Source: Halorubrum laminariae
Lineage (GTDB): Archaea; Halobacteriota; Halobacteria; Halobacteriales; Haloferacaceae
Length of the DNA stretch: 35,093 nt
Assembly: GCF_024494655.1 (NCBI RefSeq)
Contig: NZ_JANHDL010000016.1
Span: 1-35,093, forward strand
Reading direction: 5' to 3'
Shown here piece by piece: positions 18,351-25,929 of the stretch (position 1 is the stretch's first letter; the number at the start of each line of letters is the position of its first letter). The translations under genes were made by a program, and so were the position numbers. The notes below the pieces were generated by a model. It was not told the DNA's origin. It ran no database searches and saw only the letters and a list, made by a program, of their open reading frames with translations.

Positions 18351-19433
18351 CTACTCGCTACTGGTTCGTTGTTCCACGTACTCGCGCGTCTTTCCGTGCA
18401 ACACGTACTCCACCTGCTGGAGCTCGTCGATCGACCCCGAGCCGGTGACGAACATCGCTGTTCGCAGCTCGGCGATCAGGTCCCCGACGCGTTCGATGAC
18501 AGCGTCTGGCCCGTCTGTAGCTGGTTTCAGGAATGGTTTCGCCAACCCGCCGGCGCGGGCACCCAGGGCAATCGCTTTTGCCACGTCCAATCCCGTTCGG
18601 ACACCACCACTCGCAATGACGCAGTCGTGTTCGGCAACACACTCGATCGTGCTTGCAGCGGTTGGAATGCCCCATTCTCGGAACAGGGTGCCGATTCGTT
18701 GCTGTCGCGGCGCGTTCGCGGCTGCTGCGCGATAGGCTTCGATCCCGGACCACGTCGTTCCGCCTTTGCCAGCGACGTCGAGAGCGTCAACGCCTGCCGC
18801 AGTTAGCTCTCGGGCAGTCTCCCCGGAGATGCCGTTGCCCGTTTCCTTGACGATAATCGGCACCGAGAGTGCCTCGGACACTCGTTCGATCGCAGCTACA
18901 CAGTTCCGGCCATCGACGTCGCCTTCTGGTTGGGTGGCTTCCTGGAGGAAGTTCAGGTGGACCGCGAGCGCGTCGGCGTCGATCATCTCGACTGCCTGCT
19001 CGACCATTTCGATGTCGTACTCTCGGAGCTGTGCAGCGCCGAGGTTCCCGTAGATGAACGCATCGGGTGCAGCATCGCGGACGACGGTGTACGATTCGAG
19101 GACGCGTTCGTCGTCGAGTTCGAGGCCTGCTCGCTGGCTACCGAGACCCATGGCGATACCGGTTTCGCTGGCGGCCCGGGCCAGCGCCCGATTGATCTCC
19201 GTCGTGTTGTGGTGCCCGCCAGTCATGCTCTCGATGAAGATTGGGGCAGAGAGGTCGTGACCCAGGAAGTCGATGGAGGGGTCGATCGCGTCGTAATCGA
19301 GTTCCGGAAGCGCGTTGTGGACGAGGTGGACGTCGTCGAAGCCCGTGCCTGTCGTTTCGACGTCCCGCTCTTGGACGATTTGAAGGTGGTCGTCTTTTCG
19401 GTCTTCAGTCTCCGAGGAGTCCTGCGCCGTCAT
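18351..19433 (-). CDS. fni: type 2 isopentenyl-diphosphate isomerase
   Basis: This 360-aa FMN enzyme interconverts isopentenyl and dimethylallyl diphosphate, the first branch step of archaeal lipid and carotenoid synthesis. Residues 12-16 RKDDH, MTGGH (70-74), HLNFLQEA (H159, N161, Q164, E165), [12 protein letters not shown] (K196), [10 protein letters not shown] (219-228) and [10 protein letters not shown] are all present and intact, so it should be active. The start [10 protein letters not shown] at 19433 is set by family alignment; a TATA-like TATTGTTT lies about 26 nt upstream. The gene lies inside a transposon-like unit, so this may be a second, mobile copy beside a chromosomal one. Confidence 0.95.
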   Translation of the reverse strand: MTAQDSSETEDRKDDHLQIVQERDVETTGTGFDDVHLVHNALPELDYDAIDPSIDFLGHDLSAPIFIESMTGGHHNTTEINRALARAASETGIAMGLGSQRAGLELDDERVLESYTVVRDAAPDAFIYGNLGAAQLREYDIEMVEQAVEMIDADALAVHLNFLQEATQPEGDVDGRNCVAAIERVSEALSVPIIVKETGNGISGETARELTAAGVDALDVAGKGGTTWSGIEAYRAAAANAPRQQRIGTLFREWGIPTAASTIECVAEHDCVIASGGVRTGLDVAKAIALGARAGGLAKPFLKPATDGPDAVIERVGDLIAELRTAMFVTGSGSIDELQQVEYVLHGKTREYVEQRTSSE

Positions 19434-19762
19434 TAGTCGAGTTTGTACAAGAGATGGGAAAACAATACTGTTGTATCGACTCGCCCCCATTCTAACTATT
19501 CTTGAAATGATAATATCCTGGGGTCGCTCTGTGTCTGTATCCAGCATTGCGCTGCTATACGACATAAATGACAGAGGTACCAGTGATAAGTTCGCAGGCC
19601 TCCTGAGCAGGCAATTCACCATTAACAGCTCTGAGATCAACCTCCTTGTGAACGGTTCTATGACATCTTCGGTGGAGAGTACCACTGCGAATTGTCCCTA
19701 CCATGGTCAATAAGCTCGTCGGGAAAGATCAGTAGAGAGAACAACAAGACCGACGGTTCTCT

Positions 19763-20059
19763 TCAGATAATTAATTCGAGATCGAGAAAGGGAGTAGCGA
19801 CGATGCACAGCAATACGAGGATCGCCGCGGAACGGAGTACGCCTACCGCCTGTAGCTGGGTCTCTGGGAGGGACTCGGCGATTCCGGACAGCGCAGTTCC
19901 GACGACCATAAATAGTAACCACCGGGTTTCGCCAGCGTCGCCGACGCTCCAAGCGTACACGAACATGCACAAGAAGGTAAGCGACACGCCGAACTGAAAG
20001 AGTGCCATACGACGGCCTTGTGGCTCGTTGAACAGCACCTCGCTGATATAGGGGACCAT
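19763..20059 (-). CDS. small membrane protein in the idi cassette
   Basis: A 98-aa protein with three predicted helices (MALFQFGVSLTFLCMFVYAW, WLLFMVVGTALSGIAE and VGVLRSAAILVLLCIVATPF). I choose the start MVPYISEVLFNEP at 20059 because a TATA-like TTATTTTG lies about 26 nt upstream; a longer frame reaches 20119. I do not recognise the family. It is upstream of idi on the same strand but 329 nt away, with a separate promoter. It is a passenger with unknown role. Confidence 0.65.
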   Translation of the reverse strand: MVPYISEVLFNEPQGRRMALFQFGVSLTFLCMFVYAWSVGDAGETRWLLFMVVGTALSGIAESLPETQLQAVGVLRSAAILVLLCIVATPFLDLELII

Positions 20060-20225
20060 AAGCGACGCGTTCCTGTTTCCGGTACAAAATAATGCCGCAA
20101 CGCGATCCCAGTAGAACATCCTCTCCCGTGCTACACGATTCCTCTGCGGGAGACGGTAGGTGACATACTGCGAAATGCGTACGTGTAGTGAGGCCGCGAT
20201 TCACGCTACAATGTATCTGGAGAAG

Positions 20226-20242
20226 AGGATTTCAACAGAGCC
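20226..20242. repeat. right terminal inverted repeat of the idi cassette
   Basis: AGGATTTCAACAGAGCC is the perfect reverse complement of 18217-18233. A related sequence occurs alone at 721-737. Confidence 0.88.
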
Positions 20243-20250
20243 AAATTCTC
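20243..20250. repeat. 8-bp target-site duplication, right copy
   Basis: AAATTCTC, identical to 18209-18216, lies immediately outside the right inverted repeat. Confidence 0.88.
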
Positions 20251-20537
20251 AGAATCTGTTAGCTACTGAGAGGATCGGTAAGTACAAAGGATTAGATCAG
20301 TAGATGAATTCAGTCCCTCAAACAGAATTTTCCGAAATCCAGAAATCGGTGGGCTCAGCTTCATCGGTGCTCCTGCTTACATGCCCCAGCACACAATCAG
20401 TGCGTTGAGGGTGACCGAATTCCTTCTTGAGGATCATCCAACTCACCTCTGACACCCGCGTTCCTGCAATGAGCCCCGACTCTTAGAGATCACGAACCAC
20501 CACCAATCTTTTTACCACTTCTGATAAACTCAGTCGT

Positions 20538-20544
20538 GAGGTGA
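20538..20544 (+). promoter_or_regulatory. ribosome binding site of the second DoxX gene
   Basis: GAGGTGA lies 8 nt before the ATG at 20553. The in-frame GTG at 20541 is part of this site, so translation should begin at 20553. A TATA-like CTTTTTACC is at about 20508-20516. Confidence 0.55.
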
Positions 20545-20552
20545 AGTATGCC

Positions 20553-21086
20553 ATGTCAACACAATCCATTCGAACGAGATTTCTCGGAACTGAGACGTCG
20601 TTCTCGGTCTCAGGAGCCTGGTTGTCGTATTGGATCCTGCTGCTTCGGCTGACCGCCGGGTGGTGGATGCTCCACGCCGGCCTTGACAAGATCTGGGCGT
20701 GGCCCTTCGACGCCAGCTGGTTCGTCGGCGGAGCCGCTCAGGGCACGATTCTCGCCCCCTTCGTCACGCCGTTCAGCGACGGCATCCTGTTGGCGTTCGT
20801 CAACGTGGCGGTACCGCTTGGGCAAACCGCCATCGGTTTCGGGCTGATACTCGGTGTCCTCACGAGGACCGCCGCCTTCTTTGGTGCCTTCATGATGCTG
20901 TTCTTCTACTTCATCAACGGCTACGGTGGCGGCTGGGCCAACGGTATGGTCACGGGTGAACTACTTGGGATCATGGTCTTCGGAACCATTGTGGCACTCG
21001 GAGCGGGCGGCGTCCTGGCAGTCGATAACCGCCTGCGTGAGATGGAACTGTTCGAGAACACGCGATTACGGAAACTCCTCGGGTGA
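20553..21086 (+). CDS. DoxX-family membrane protein (second copy)
   Basis: A 177-aa four-helix membrane protein of the DoxX family: LRLTAGWWMLHAGLDKIWAWPF, then NVAVPLGQTAIGFGLILGVLTR, FFGAFMMLFFYFINGYGG and GTIVALGAGGVLAVDN. It shares its layout with the DoxX at 7068 (NVAVP, RTAAFFGAFMMLFFYF), but the sequences are clearly diverged, so this is an old duplication or a separate acquisition. The family is linked to redox reactions at the membrane. A two-helix protein gene follows 6 nt later, and the two are one operon. Confidence 0.9.
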   Translation: MSTQSIRTRFLGTETSFSVSGAWLSYWILLLRLTAGWWMLHAGLDKIWAWPFDASWFVGGAAQGTILAPFVTPFSDGILLAFVNVAVPLGQTAIGFGLILGVLTRTAAFFGAFMMLFFYFINGYGGGWANGMVTGELLGIMVFGTIVALGAGGVLAVDNRLREMELFENTRLRKLLG

Positions 21087-21092
21087 CTACCA

Positions 21093-21380
21093 ATGAGTGA
21101 CTTATCAACGGCAGACCAAATCGCCATGTACGTCGGCGGTGGCTTGGTTGTCTTGGGCGTCGTCGTGATCGGCCTGCTCGACATGCTACTGGGAGCCGGG
21201 CACCCAGTCGATAGCGAGGGAGCAATCGAACACGCTGCAGTGGTCCCCATCGACATTAGGGCGGGCATCATCCTGCTCGGCTTGGTGATTTGGGGACTCG
21301 TCGCCGTTTACAAGTTTGCCGCAGGGTCGGCACCGTCGGGATCGACTACGGGCCAAACCCCATCCGGCATGGACGACTAG
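21093..21380 (+). CDS. two-helix membrane protein in a DoxX operon
   Basis: A 95-aa protein with helices at about 9-31 (MYVGGGLVVLGVVVIGLLDML) and 53-73 (AGIILLGLVIWGLVAVYKFA), a polar loop between them and a Ser/Gly/Thr-rich tail. I do not recognise the family. It starts 6 nt after the DoxX stop and probably forms a complex with DoxX. An open frame with a single hydrophobic segment continues downstream in another reading frame. Confidence 0.75.
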   Translation: MSDLSTADQIAMYVGGGLVVLGVVVIGLLDMLLGAGHPVDSEGAIEHAAVVPIDIRAGIILLGLVIWGLVAVYKFAAGSAPSGSTTGQTPSGMDD

Positions 21381-21411
21381 TTCAACAACTCAGTCTACGG
21401 CTCTCTCGTTG

Positions 21412-21489
21412 GTGTGGGCTACTGGATATCTTCTCCTCGTAGCCGTGCTCGCAATTGGTGTTTACTACCGAGCCACACAGGCGAGTTGA
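21412..21489 (+). CDS. possible 25-residue single-helix peptide
   Basis: Starting from GTG at 21412, this frame encodes 25 residues with the hydrophobic core TGYLLLVAVLAIGVYYRA and ends at TGA 21487-21489. The frame is open without ATG back through the end of the preceding gene, which is in a different frame. It could be a very small membrane subunit, or a tail reached by a frameshift from the preceding gene. Small size makes chance hard to exclude. Confidence 0.3.
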   Translation: MWATGYLLLVAVLAIGVYYRATQAS

Positions 21490-21624
21490 TCACAAGAGAA
21501 ATCAGTCATAAATGGAACAAAACAAGTCACGGGATCGTTCTGAAATCAAAGGTATCGGTGAGGGCGGTATTCTCTAATCCCCGAATCACTTGACCCCGGT
21601 GAGTTCACCCTCTCACGGTGGCAA

Positions 21625-22380
21625 TCAGTTGGAGATGTCCTCATCAGTAGCATCTAATCGCTCACGGCGACGTCTATACTCCTCCTCGTCAATTTCGCCC
21701 CTGGCATAGCGGTTCTGGAGCGTTTTTCTGGCTGAGTCGTCGGTAGTCGATTGAGGAGATTTTTGGTTTCCAAGCCAGTAGAGCCCGCCACCGAGAACGC
21801 CCAGCATTCCGAGTACGCCACCAACAGCTGGTAGCCCTCCAACTCCACCTCCGTTGCGGCCACTCATCATTCCAGAACCACCTCGTCCCATCATTCCACC
21901 ACCAGTATTCCCGCTTCCATCGCTGCTTGAGCCGTAGGCGACTGTACCCTGGTCAACAATCGCCTCACTCGATGGGACCTCTCCATCCGGGATTGAATCC
22001 TCCTCTGCCGGTCCGCCAGGACTGCCAACTACGATCCGTCCGACCATCCCAATCGACTTGTGCGGGATGCAGTAGTAATCATACGTCCCTGGCGTTTCGA
22101 ACGTATATTCGAAGCTCCCGTCTGAGATCGTCCCACTATCGAAGGCGGAAGCGCCCTCCGGAATACGATCTGCGTACGCCGTAGCGGAATGTGCCCCCGC
22201 TGCGAGTTCAAATTGAACGGTTGTCCCGGGATCAACACGTAGGCCGATTGGGTCGAAGTAATTGTTTCCCATCTCCACGATGGGCGTCTCCTGTGCGTTC
22301 GCTGACTGAGCAAAGCCGGTGCTGGCGACTGCGCTGGCACCGACAATGCCTAAGAATTGACGTCGGCTGTGATGTGTCAT
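21625..22380 (-). CDS. halocyanin-SHOCT fusion, Tat-exported
   Basis: A 251-aa protein whose start MTHHSRRQFLGIVG at 22380 gives a Tat signal ending near ANAQ (residue 30). Residues 31-120 are a type 1 copper cupredoxin with predicted ligands H64, C104, H107 and M112 (AGAHS, YYCIPHKSIGM). After a Gly/Met-rich linker (GGGMMGRGG, GMMSGRNGGG) comes a membrane helix at about 183-204 and a C-terminal SHOCT domain (LQNRYARGEIDEEEYRRRR, 221-239). The cupredoxin should face outside and the SHOCT part the cytoplasm. Halocyanins carry electrons; here it could also bind or oxidise exported copper. The fusion is unusual. Confidence 0.85.
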   Translation of the reverse strand: MTHHSRRQFLGIVGASAVASTGFAQSANAQETPIVEMGNNYFDPIGLRVDPGTTVQFELAAGAHSATAYADRIPEGASAFDSGTISDGSFEYTFETPGTYDYYCIPHKSIGMVGRIVVGSPGGPAEEDSIPDGEVPSSEAIVDQGTVAYGSSSDGSGNTGGGMMGRGGSGMMSGRNGGGVGGLPAVGGVLGMLGVLGGGLYWLGNQKSPQSTTDDSARKTLQNRYARGEIDEEEYRRRRERLDATDEDISN

Positions 22381-22607
22381 GTTGTCTGGATCATTCTTCG
22401 GTGGGTAGCTACGCGCGATACTGGTGCGAAGACTTCGGACGTGACTCACTCCGAACTTGTCGTTTGTTCCCATTACTACTCATAACCATATGCTGAATCG
22501 AGCACACCATTTCGATGTAACGGAACGATGCTGCCGAACGGTTGGTTTCGATACCCTCGAGTCGATCCGCAGGTGTTCAAACGGGTGAAACGCGGTTTGG
22601 GTAGTGG

Positions 22608-22961
22608 TCACTCTGATTGTTCGAGCTTTTCTCGTCGGGCTTCGAACTCTTCGTCCGTGAGATCGCCACGAGCGTACGCCAGACGTAACTCTTCCATCGC
22701 GGGATTATGAGACGTCTGTGTCTCGCTCATCCGCCGGAAGATGAGATATCCACCGCCCAGAAGCGCAAGGAGGAAGATGACCGGGACGAGCATCCCGATG
22801 AGGGGCCACCAACCACCTGTGGTACCGTACTGGCCCATCATTCCTCCGTATCCCATCATCCCACCGAACCCCATACCCATTGTGAGCAAGGGAAGGAGGA
22901 TGAACGCTCCGAGGACGATGAGCAGTATCGTCGTCGTATCCAGTTGATCCGATGATGCCAT
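22608..22961 (-). CDS. membrane protein with SHOCT domain, Met/Gly-rich loop
   Basis: A 117-aa protein with a first helix (ILLIVLGAFILLPLLTM), a loop of Gly, Met and Tyr (GGMMGYGGMMGQYG), a second helix (LIGMLVPVIFLLALLGGGYLIF) and a SHOCT tail (EELRLAYARGDLTDEEFEARREKL). The Met-rich loop is a plausible soft-metal binding site. It begins 6 nt after the DUF302 stop, so both are in one operon. It is one of four SHOCT-tailed proteins in this window. Confidence 0.85.
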   Translation of the reverse strand: MASSDQLDTTTILLIVLGAFILLPLLTMGMGFGGMMGYGGMMGQYGTTGGWWPLIGMLVPVIFLLALLGGGYLIFRRMSETQTSHNPAMEELRLAYARGDLTDEEFEARREKLEQSE

Positions 22962-22967
22962 CAGAGA

Positions 22968-23384
22968 TCAGGCCTCCGATGCGGATCCGAACTCGTCAGT
23001 TACGGCTGCCAGTACGCGGTCGAATCGTTCGCTGACCTCGGTCGCGACGGAGTCAAGCGCGTCGTTATCAGCGATCCCGACTAACTGTTCCGGGTCGACC
23101 GCACTCACCACGATGACGCCGTCATCGTTCTCGTAGACGATGACGTTACAGGGCAAGAGCGCACCGAGTTCAGTTTCTACACTCAACCCTTCGTATGCCA
23201 GCGGAGGATTGCACGCACCGAGGATGCGATACTGGCGGAACTCCTCACCGAGTTTCTCCTTGAGCGTCGCCTGAATGTCGATGTCACAGAGAACACCGAA
23301 TCCCTCGTCTTTGAGCGCGGCATTCGTTGCGTCGACGACATCGTCGAACTCTCCATCAATCTTGGTTTGTATTGTGTAACTCAT
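22968..23384 (-). CDS. DUF302 protein
   Basis: A 138-aa soluble protein, start MSYTIQTKIDGEFDD at 23384 (the frame to 23429 adds a non-conserved leader). It has the DUF302 alpha-beta layout: EFDDVVDATNAALKDEGFGVL at about 12-32, YRILGACNPPLAYEGL with the conserved ACNP segment, LLPCNVIVYENDDGVIV and a C-terminal helix. The family's function is unsettled, but it is frequently beside metal and redox genes. The two cysteines in ACNP and LLPC are possible ligands. It is co-transcribed with the SHOCT gene downstream. Confidence 0.9.
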   Translation of the reverse strand: MSYTIQTKIDGEFDDVVDATNAALKDEGFGVLCDIDIQATLKEKLGEEFRQYRILGACNPPLAYEGLSVETELGALLPCNVIVYENDDGVIVVSAVDPEQLVGIADNDALDSVATEVSERFDRVLAAVTDEFGSASEA

Positions 23385-23483
23385 GTAATACTGTATCCTG
23401 TTTACGCACTTAAGCTCCCGTCGCCCCAACTGGCAGACGAGAATTTTTTCTCGACGATGCTCCTTCTATTTCGGTCATGGGCA

Positions 23484-23831
23484 CTACTCGAGTTGCTTTC
23501 GTCGACGTTCGAACTCTTCATCGGAGAGTTCACCGCGAGCGTAACGCTCACGAAGAACCGAAAGCGGCCGACTATCACTCCTCTCAGAATCTCTGTTGAG
23601 GAGTGAGTAGACGAGATAGAGCGGGACGACGATTAGGAGCCCCATCCAAAGGAAGCTCCAGAGGCCCATTCCACCGCTGAAGACCCCCCAACCGCCGCTA
23701 CCCATCATACCGCCGCCGTAGCCTCCACCACCGTGAGCCGCTGCGGTGCCCGTTGCTACAATCAACAGCGGAACCGCTAGTATTGCGATTCGACGAGTCG
23801 TCCGCCCGAGAGTGTTGGTGTAGTGTGTCAT
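23484..23831 (-). CDS. exported membrane protein with SHOCT domain
   Basis: A 115-aa protein with a signal-like N-terminus (RRIAILAVPLLIVATGTAAAHG), a Gly/Met-rich loop (GGGGYGGGMMGSGGWGVFSGGM), one helix (FLWMGLLIVVPLYLVYSLL) and a SHOCT tail (LRERYARGELSDEEFERRRKQL). The layout is the same as at 7659, so the two are paralogues. The likely mature N-terminus after AAA begins HGGGG, a possible copper-binding N-terminal His. Role unknown. Confidence 0.85.
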   Translation of the reverse strand: MTHYTNTLGRTTRRIAILAVPLLIVATGTAAAHGGGGYGGGMMGSGGWGVFSGGMGLWSFLWMGLLIVVPLYLVYSLLNRDSERSDSRPLSVLRERYARGELSDEEFERRRKQLE

Positions 23832-23894
23832 TGTGATCGTTGAGTCAGTAAGTCGAATATCTATCGTGTCAGACGAGGATCCGAACAGGGATCG

Positions 23895-24212
23895 TTAGCA
23901 GCCGTACCCCTGTCCGTTCATCCCCGTCGCGGTGTGATTGTCGTCCGCCATATCTTGGGCCATCTCGTCGACGGTCACGCCCATGTGCGCTTCCATCTCG
24001 TCAACGGCATTCGGGCCCATGTAGTCGGTCATGTGACCTTCCATCCAGGCCGCCCAGTCTGCTGCACTACCATCGGCTGGCGTCCCTTCAGCTGCCGTCT
24101 CGTTCCCCTGGATCGGTTCGTCACCGTGTGCGCTAACTACCGGGGCGGCAAACGCGAGTCCGACAATCGCGAGCACCACGAGCAGCCATCGTCCGAGGTT
24201 TCGGTTGGTCAT
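23895..24212 (-). CDS. small exported Met/His/Asp-rich protein
   Basis: A 105-aa protein starting MTNRNLGRWLLVVL at 24212 with a signal peptide that probably ends at VVSA, leaving a mature N-terminus HGDEP. The body carries repeated Met and His (WMEGHMTDYMGP, DEMEAHMGVTVDEM, GMNGQGYGC) and ends in Cys. No family is recognised. The composition suggests an extracellular or surface metal-binding protein; that is inference. The predicted amino-terminal His after cleavage resembles a copper ligand. Confidence 0.68.
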   Translation of the reverse strand: MTNRNLGRWLLVVLAIVGLAFAAPVVSAHGDEPIQGNETAAEGTPADGSAADWAAWMEGHMTDYMGPNAVDEMEAHMGVTVDEMAQDMADDNHTATGMNGQGYGC

Positions 24213-24484
24213 TGTTTTTCGCCTCAAGTAGTCATACGGTGGGTTCGGGGTTATCTTCGTGGGAGTGAACTCAAACAGGAGAGCGTTCAAGAACGTCTAT
24301 AACGCCATCTAAACGTTTTCTACTGACGGGATCGTTCATACCTGCCGAATTCGAAAGGATCAGAGGAATGGTGAGAGCAAAGGGGATCCGTCGAGACTGT
24401 TCACCTCATTGCGGCGATCCAGACAATAACCACGGTTCAGGCGGCGAGGGAGGCTCGGGTATTGCTGACCACGAACGAGATGGA

Positions 24485-25189
24485 TCAGTTCCCTCGGAAC
24501 TGGTGATACTGCCTCGTGAGTGCCTGACGATGGTAGAGGATTCCAATTGTCATGAGGAACAGAACGGTCGCAATTTCGTAGCCATACGCACCAAGCAATA
24601 ACATCGTTGAAGAACCACTCAGTCCGCCTGCAAGTAGTACGGCAAACAACGGGCTAACGCAGGCAGGGCACGCCACAATCCCGACTATTCCTCCGACTGC
24701 CGACTGCGAGAAATCAAGCAATGCATCATAGACGAGATACGCCAGCGCGAACAGGCCAACCGCTTGGTAAGGAATGAGCGAGACCGTGATCAGGTCACCT
24801 GTATAGACGAAGACCGGACTCCATCCCAAAGATCGACCCCACGTTATTCCGAAGCCGCTTGGTCCAGTGAGCTGCCCGAAATGAGAGGTGCTCGGTCCAA
24901 GTAATCCTGAAAAATAAAACATCACGATGAGATATAGAGCAACGACAAGTGCGGCACCAATACGATACACTCGACGTTTCGTTACAGGTCGAGTGTGCCA
25001 GATCACCCAGACTGAGGCGGTGAACCAAATAAATGGAAGGACGAAATGGGTCCACCGGCTCCCCATATCTCCTGTGAAATATGCGTACACCAACCCGGCG
25101 ATCAACTGTGCGGCGAGGAGGAGATTGAGCCACGTGCTTGACTTGAGAACCCGGCTAATGCGATCAGTTTCGAGTGTTGCTTGTGACAT
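24485..25189 (-). CDS. multi-helix membrane protein with CPAC motif
   Basis: A 234-aa protein with about six helices, including WLNLLLAAQLIAGLVYAYF, AALVVALYLIVMFYFSG and VGLFALAYLVYDALL. A conserved-looking VACPACVSPLFAVLLAGGLSG loop near 170-190 places two Cys two residues apart, as in redox or metal-relay membrane proteins. I recall a haloarchaeal family of this type (DUF7546) but cannot verify it. It starts 33 nt after the membrane winged-helix gene and is probably in its operon. Confidence 0.72.
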   Translation of the reverse strand: MSQATLETDRISRVLKSSTWLNLLLAAQLIAGLVYAYFTGDMGSRWTHFVLPFIWFTASVWVIWHTRPVTKRRVYRIGAALVVALYLIVMFYFSGLLGPSTSHFGQLTGPSGFGITWGRSLGWSPVFVYTGDLITVSLIPYQAVGLFALAYLVYDALLDFSQSAVGGIVGIVACPACVSPLFAVLLAGGLSGSSTMLLLGAYGYEIATVLFLMTIGILYHRQALTRQYHQFRGN

Positions 25190-25222
25190 GATGGGTAGTG
25201 TTAGTATGAATTTCTACGTCTG

Positions 25223-25804
25223 TTAGTTCTGCAGGTCATCACTCGGATACACGCGGTAGGTTCGACCCTGTCGTTCCCGATACAGCAGCCCGCGCTCCTC
25301 GAGTGAACTCACGGTCTGGCTCACTTTACTCTTTGAGAACTCAGATCGATCCCGAAGTTCGATCTGCGTGATTCCAGGCGAGTTCAGGACGGGTTCAAGG
25401 ACGCGTCGTTCATCATCCGGTAAGAGATCGAGAACGCGCGCTTGCGGATCCGATTCAGGATTGATAGGCGTCGCCGGCGAGGCGTCATCGTCTATCGATG
25501 TAGGCGTTGCCTCCGATACCTGATCGGGGTCGATGTGATCCGCTGAGTCGGTTGTCGAATCGATGAGATTCCCTCGAACCACGTAATAGATGCCACCGAT
25601 ACTGCCTGCGACCAGAAGGGTTCCAACCACGTACCAGAGAGGATCTGGACCGTGAATCGCCCCCATAGACGAGTCCATCATCGGCCCCATCGACTGCTCG
25701 ATAGCGCGACGCTGTTGATAGGCCCGCCAACTGAGTAGTCCGCCAGCCAAGAGGACGAACCCAAGGAGCACACCAACGACGGTATCCGCTGGACGTTGGT
25801 TCAT
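25223..25804 (-). CDS. membrane-anchored winged-helix regulator
   Basis: A 193-aa protein starting MNQRPADTVVG at 25804. Two helices at about 9-25 and 57-77 enclose a short loop rich in Met and His (M39, M42, M43, M47, H51), predicted to lie outside. A polar linker leads to a C-terminal winged helix at about 120-185 (ITQIELRDRSEFSKSKVSQTVSSLEERG, wing RQGRTYRVY). This is a one-component membrane regulator; the loop could sense Cu(I) or Ag(I) outside, but no direct proof is present. The permease gene lies downstream of the divergent promoter region on the same strand. Confidence 0.85.
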   Translation of the reverse strand: MNQRPADTVVGVLLGFVLLAGGLLSWRAYQQRRAIEQSMGPMMDSSMGAIHGPDPLWYVVGTLLVAGSIGGIYYVVRGNLIDSTTDSADHIDPDQVSEATPTSIDDDASPATPINPESDPQARVLDLLPDDERRVLEPVLNSPGITQIELRDRSEFSKSKVSQTVSSLEERGLLYRERQGRTYRVYPSDDLQN

Positions 25805-25929
25805 ATGACATCCCCTTGTTTCGATATCTGACTGCTCATACAATCAATTTTGGCGCGACAGGTGTGACAATTGCGGATTGAAGGTGCGATGATGAAGTGC
25901 TTCACAGCGGATGAACCACAGTACATCTA

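Larger units (their letters stand above)
18217..20242. mobile_element. 2026-bp non-autonomous transposon carrying idi
   Basis: The unit has perfect 17-bp terminal inverted repeats and is flanked by perfect 8-bp direct repeats (AAATTCTC). It contains no transposase. Instead it holds a type 2 isopentenyl-diphosphate isomerase gene and a small membrane-protein gene, both on the minus strand, each with a TATA-like element about 26 nt upstream of its start. This matches the concept of a mobile insertion cassette, moved in trans by a related transposase elsewhere in the genome. The perfect repeats suggest a recent event. Confidence 0.85.
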
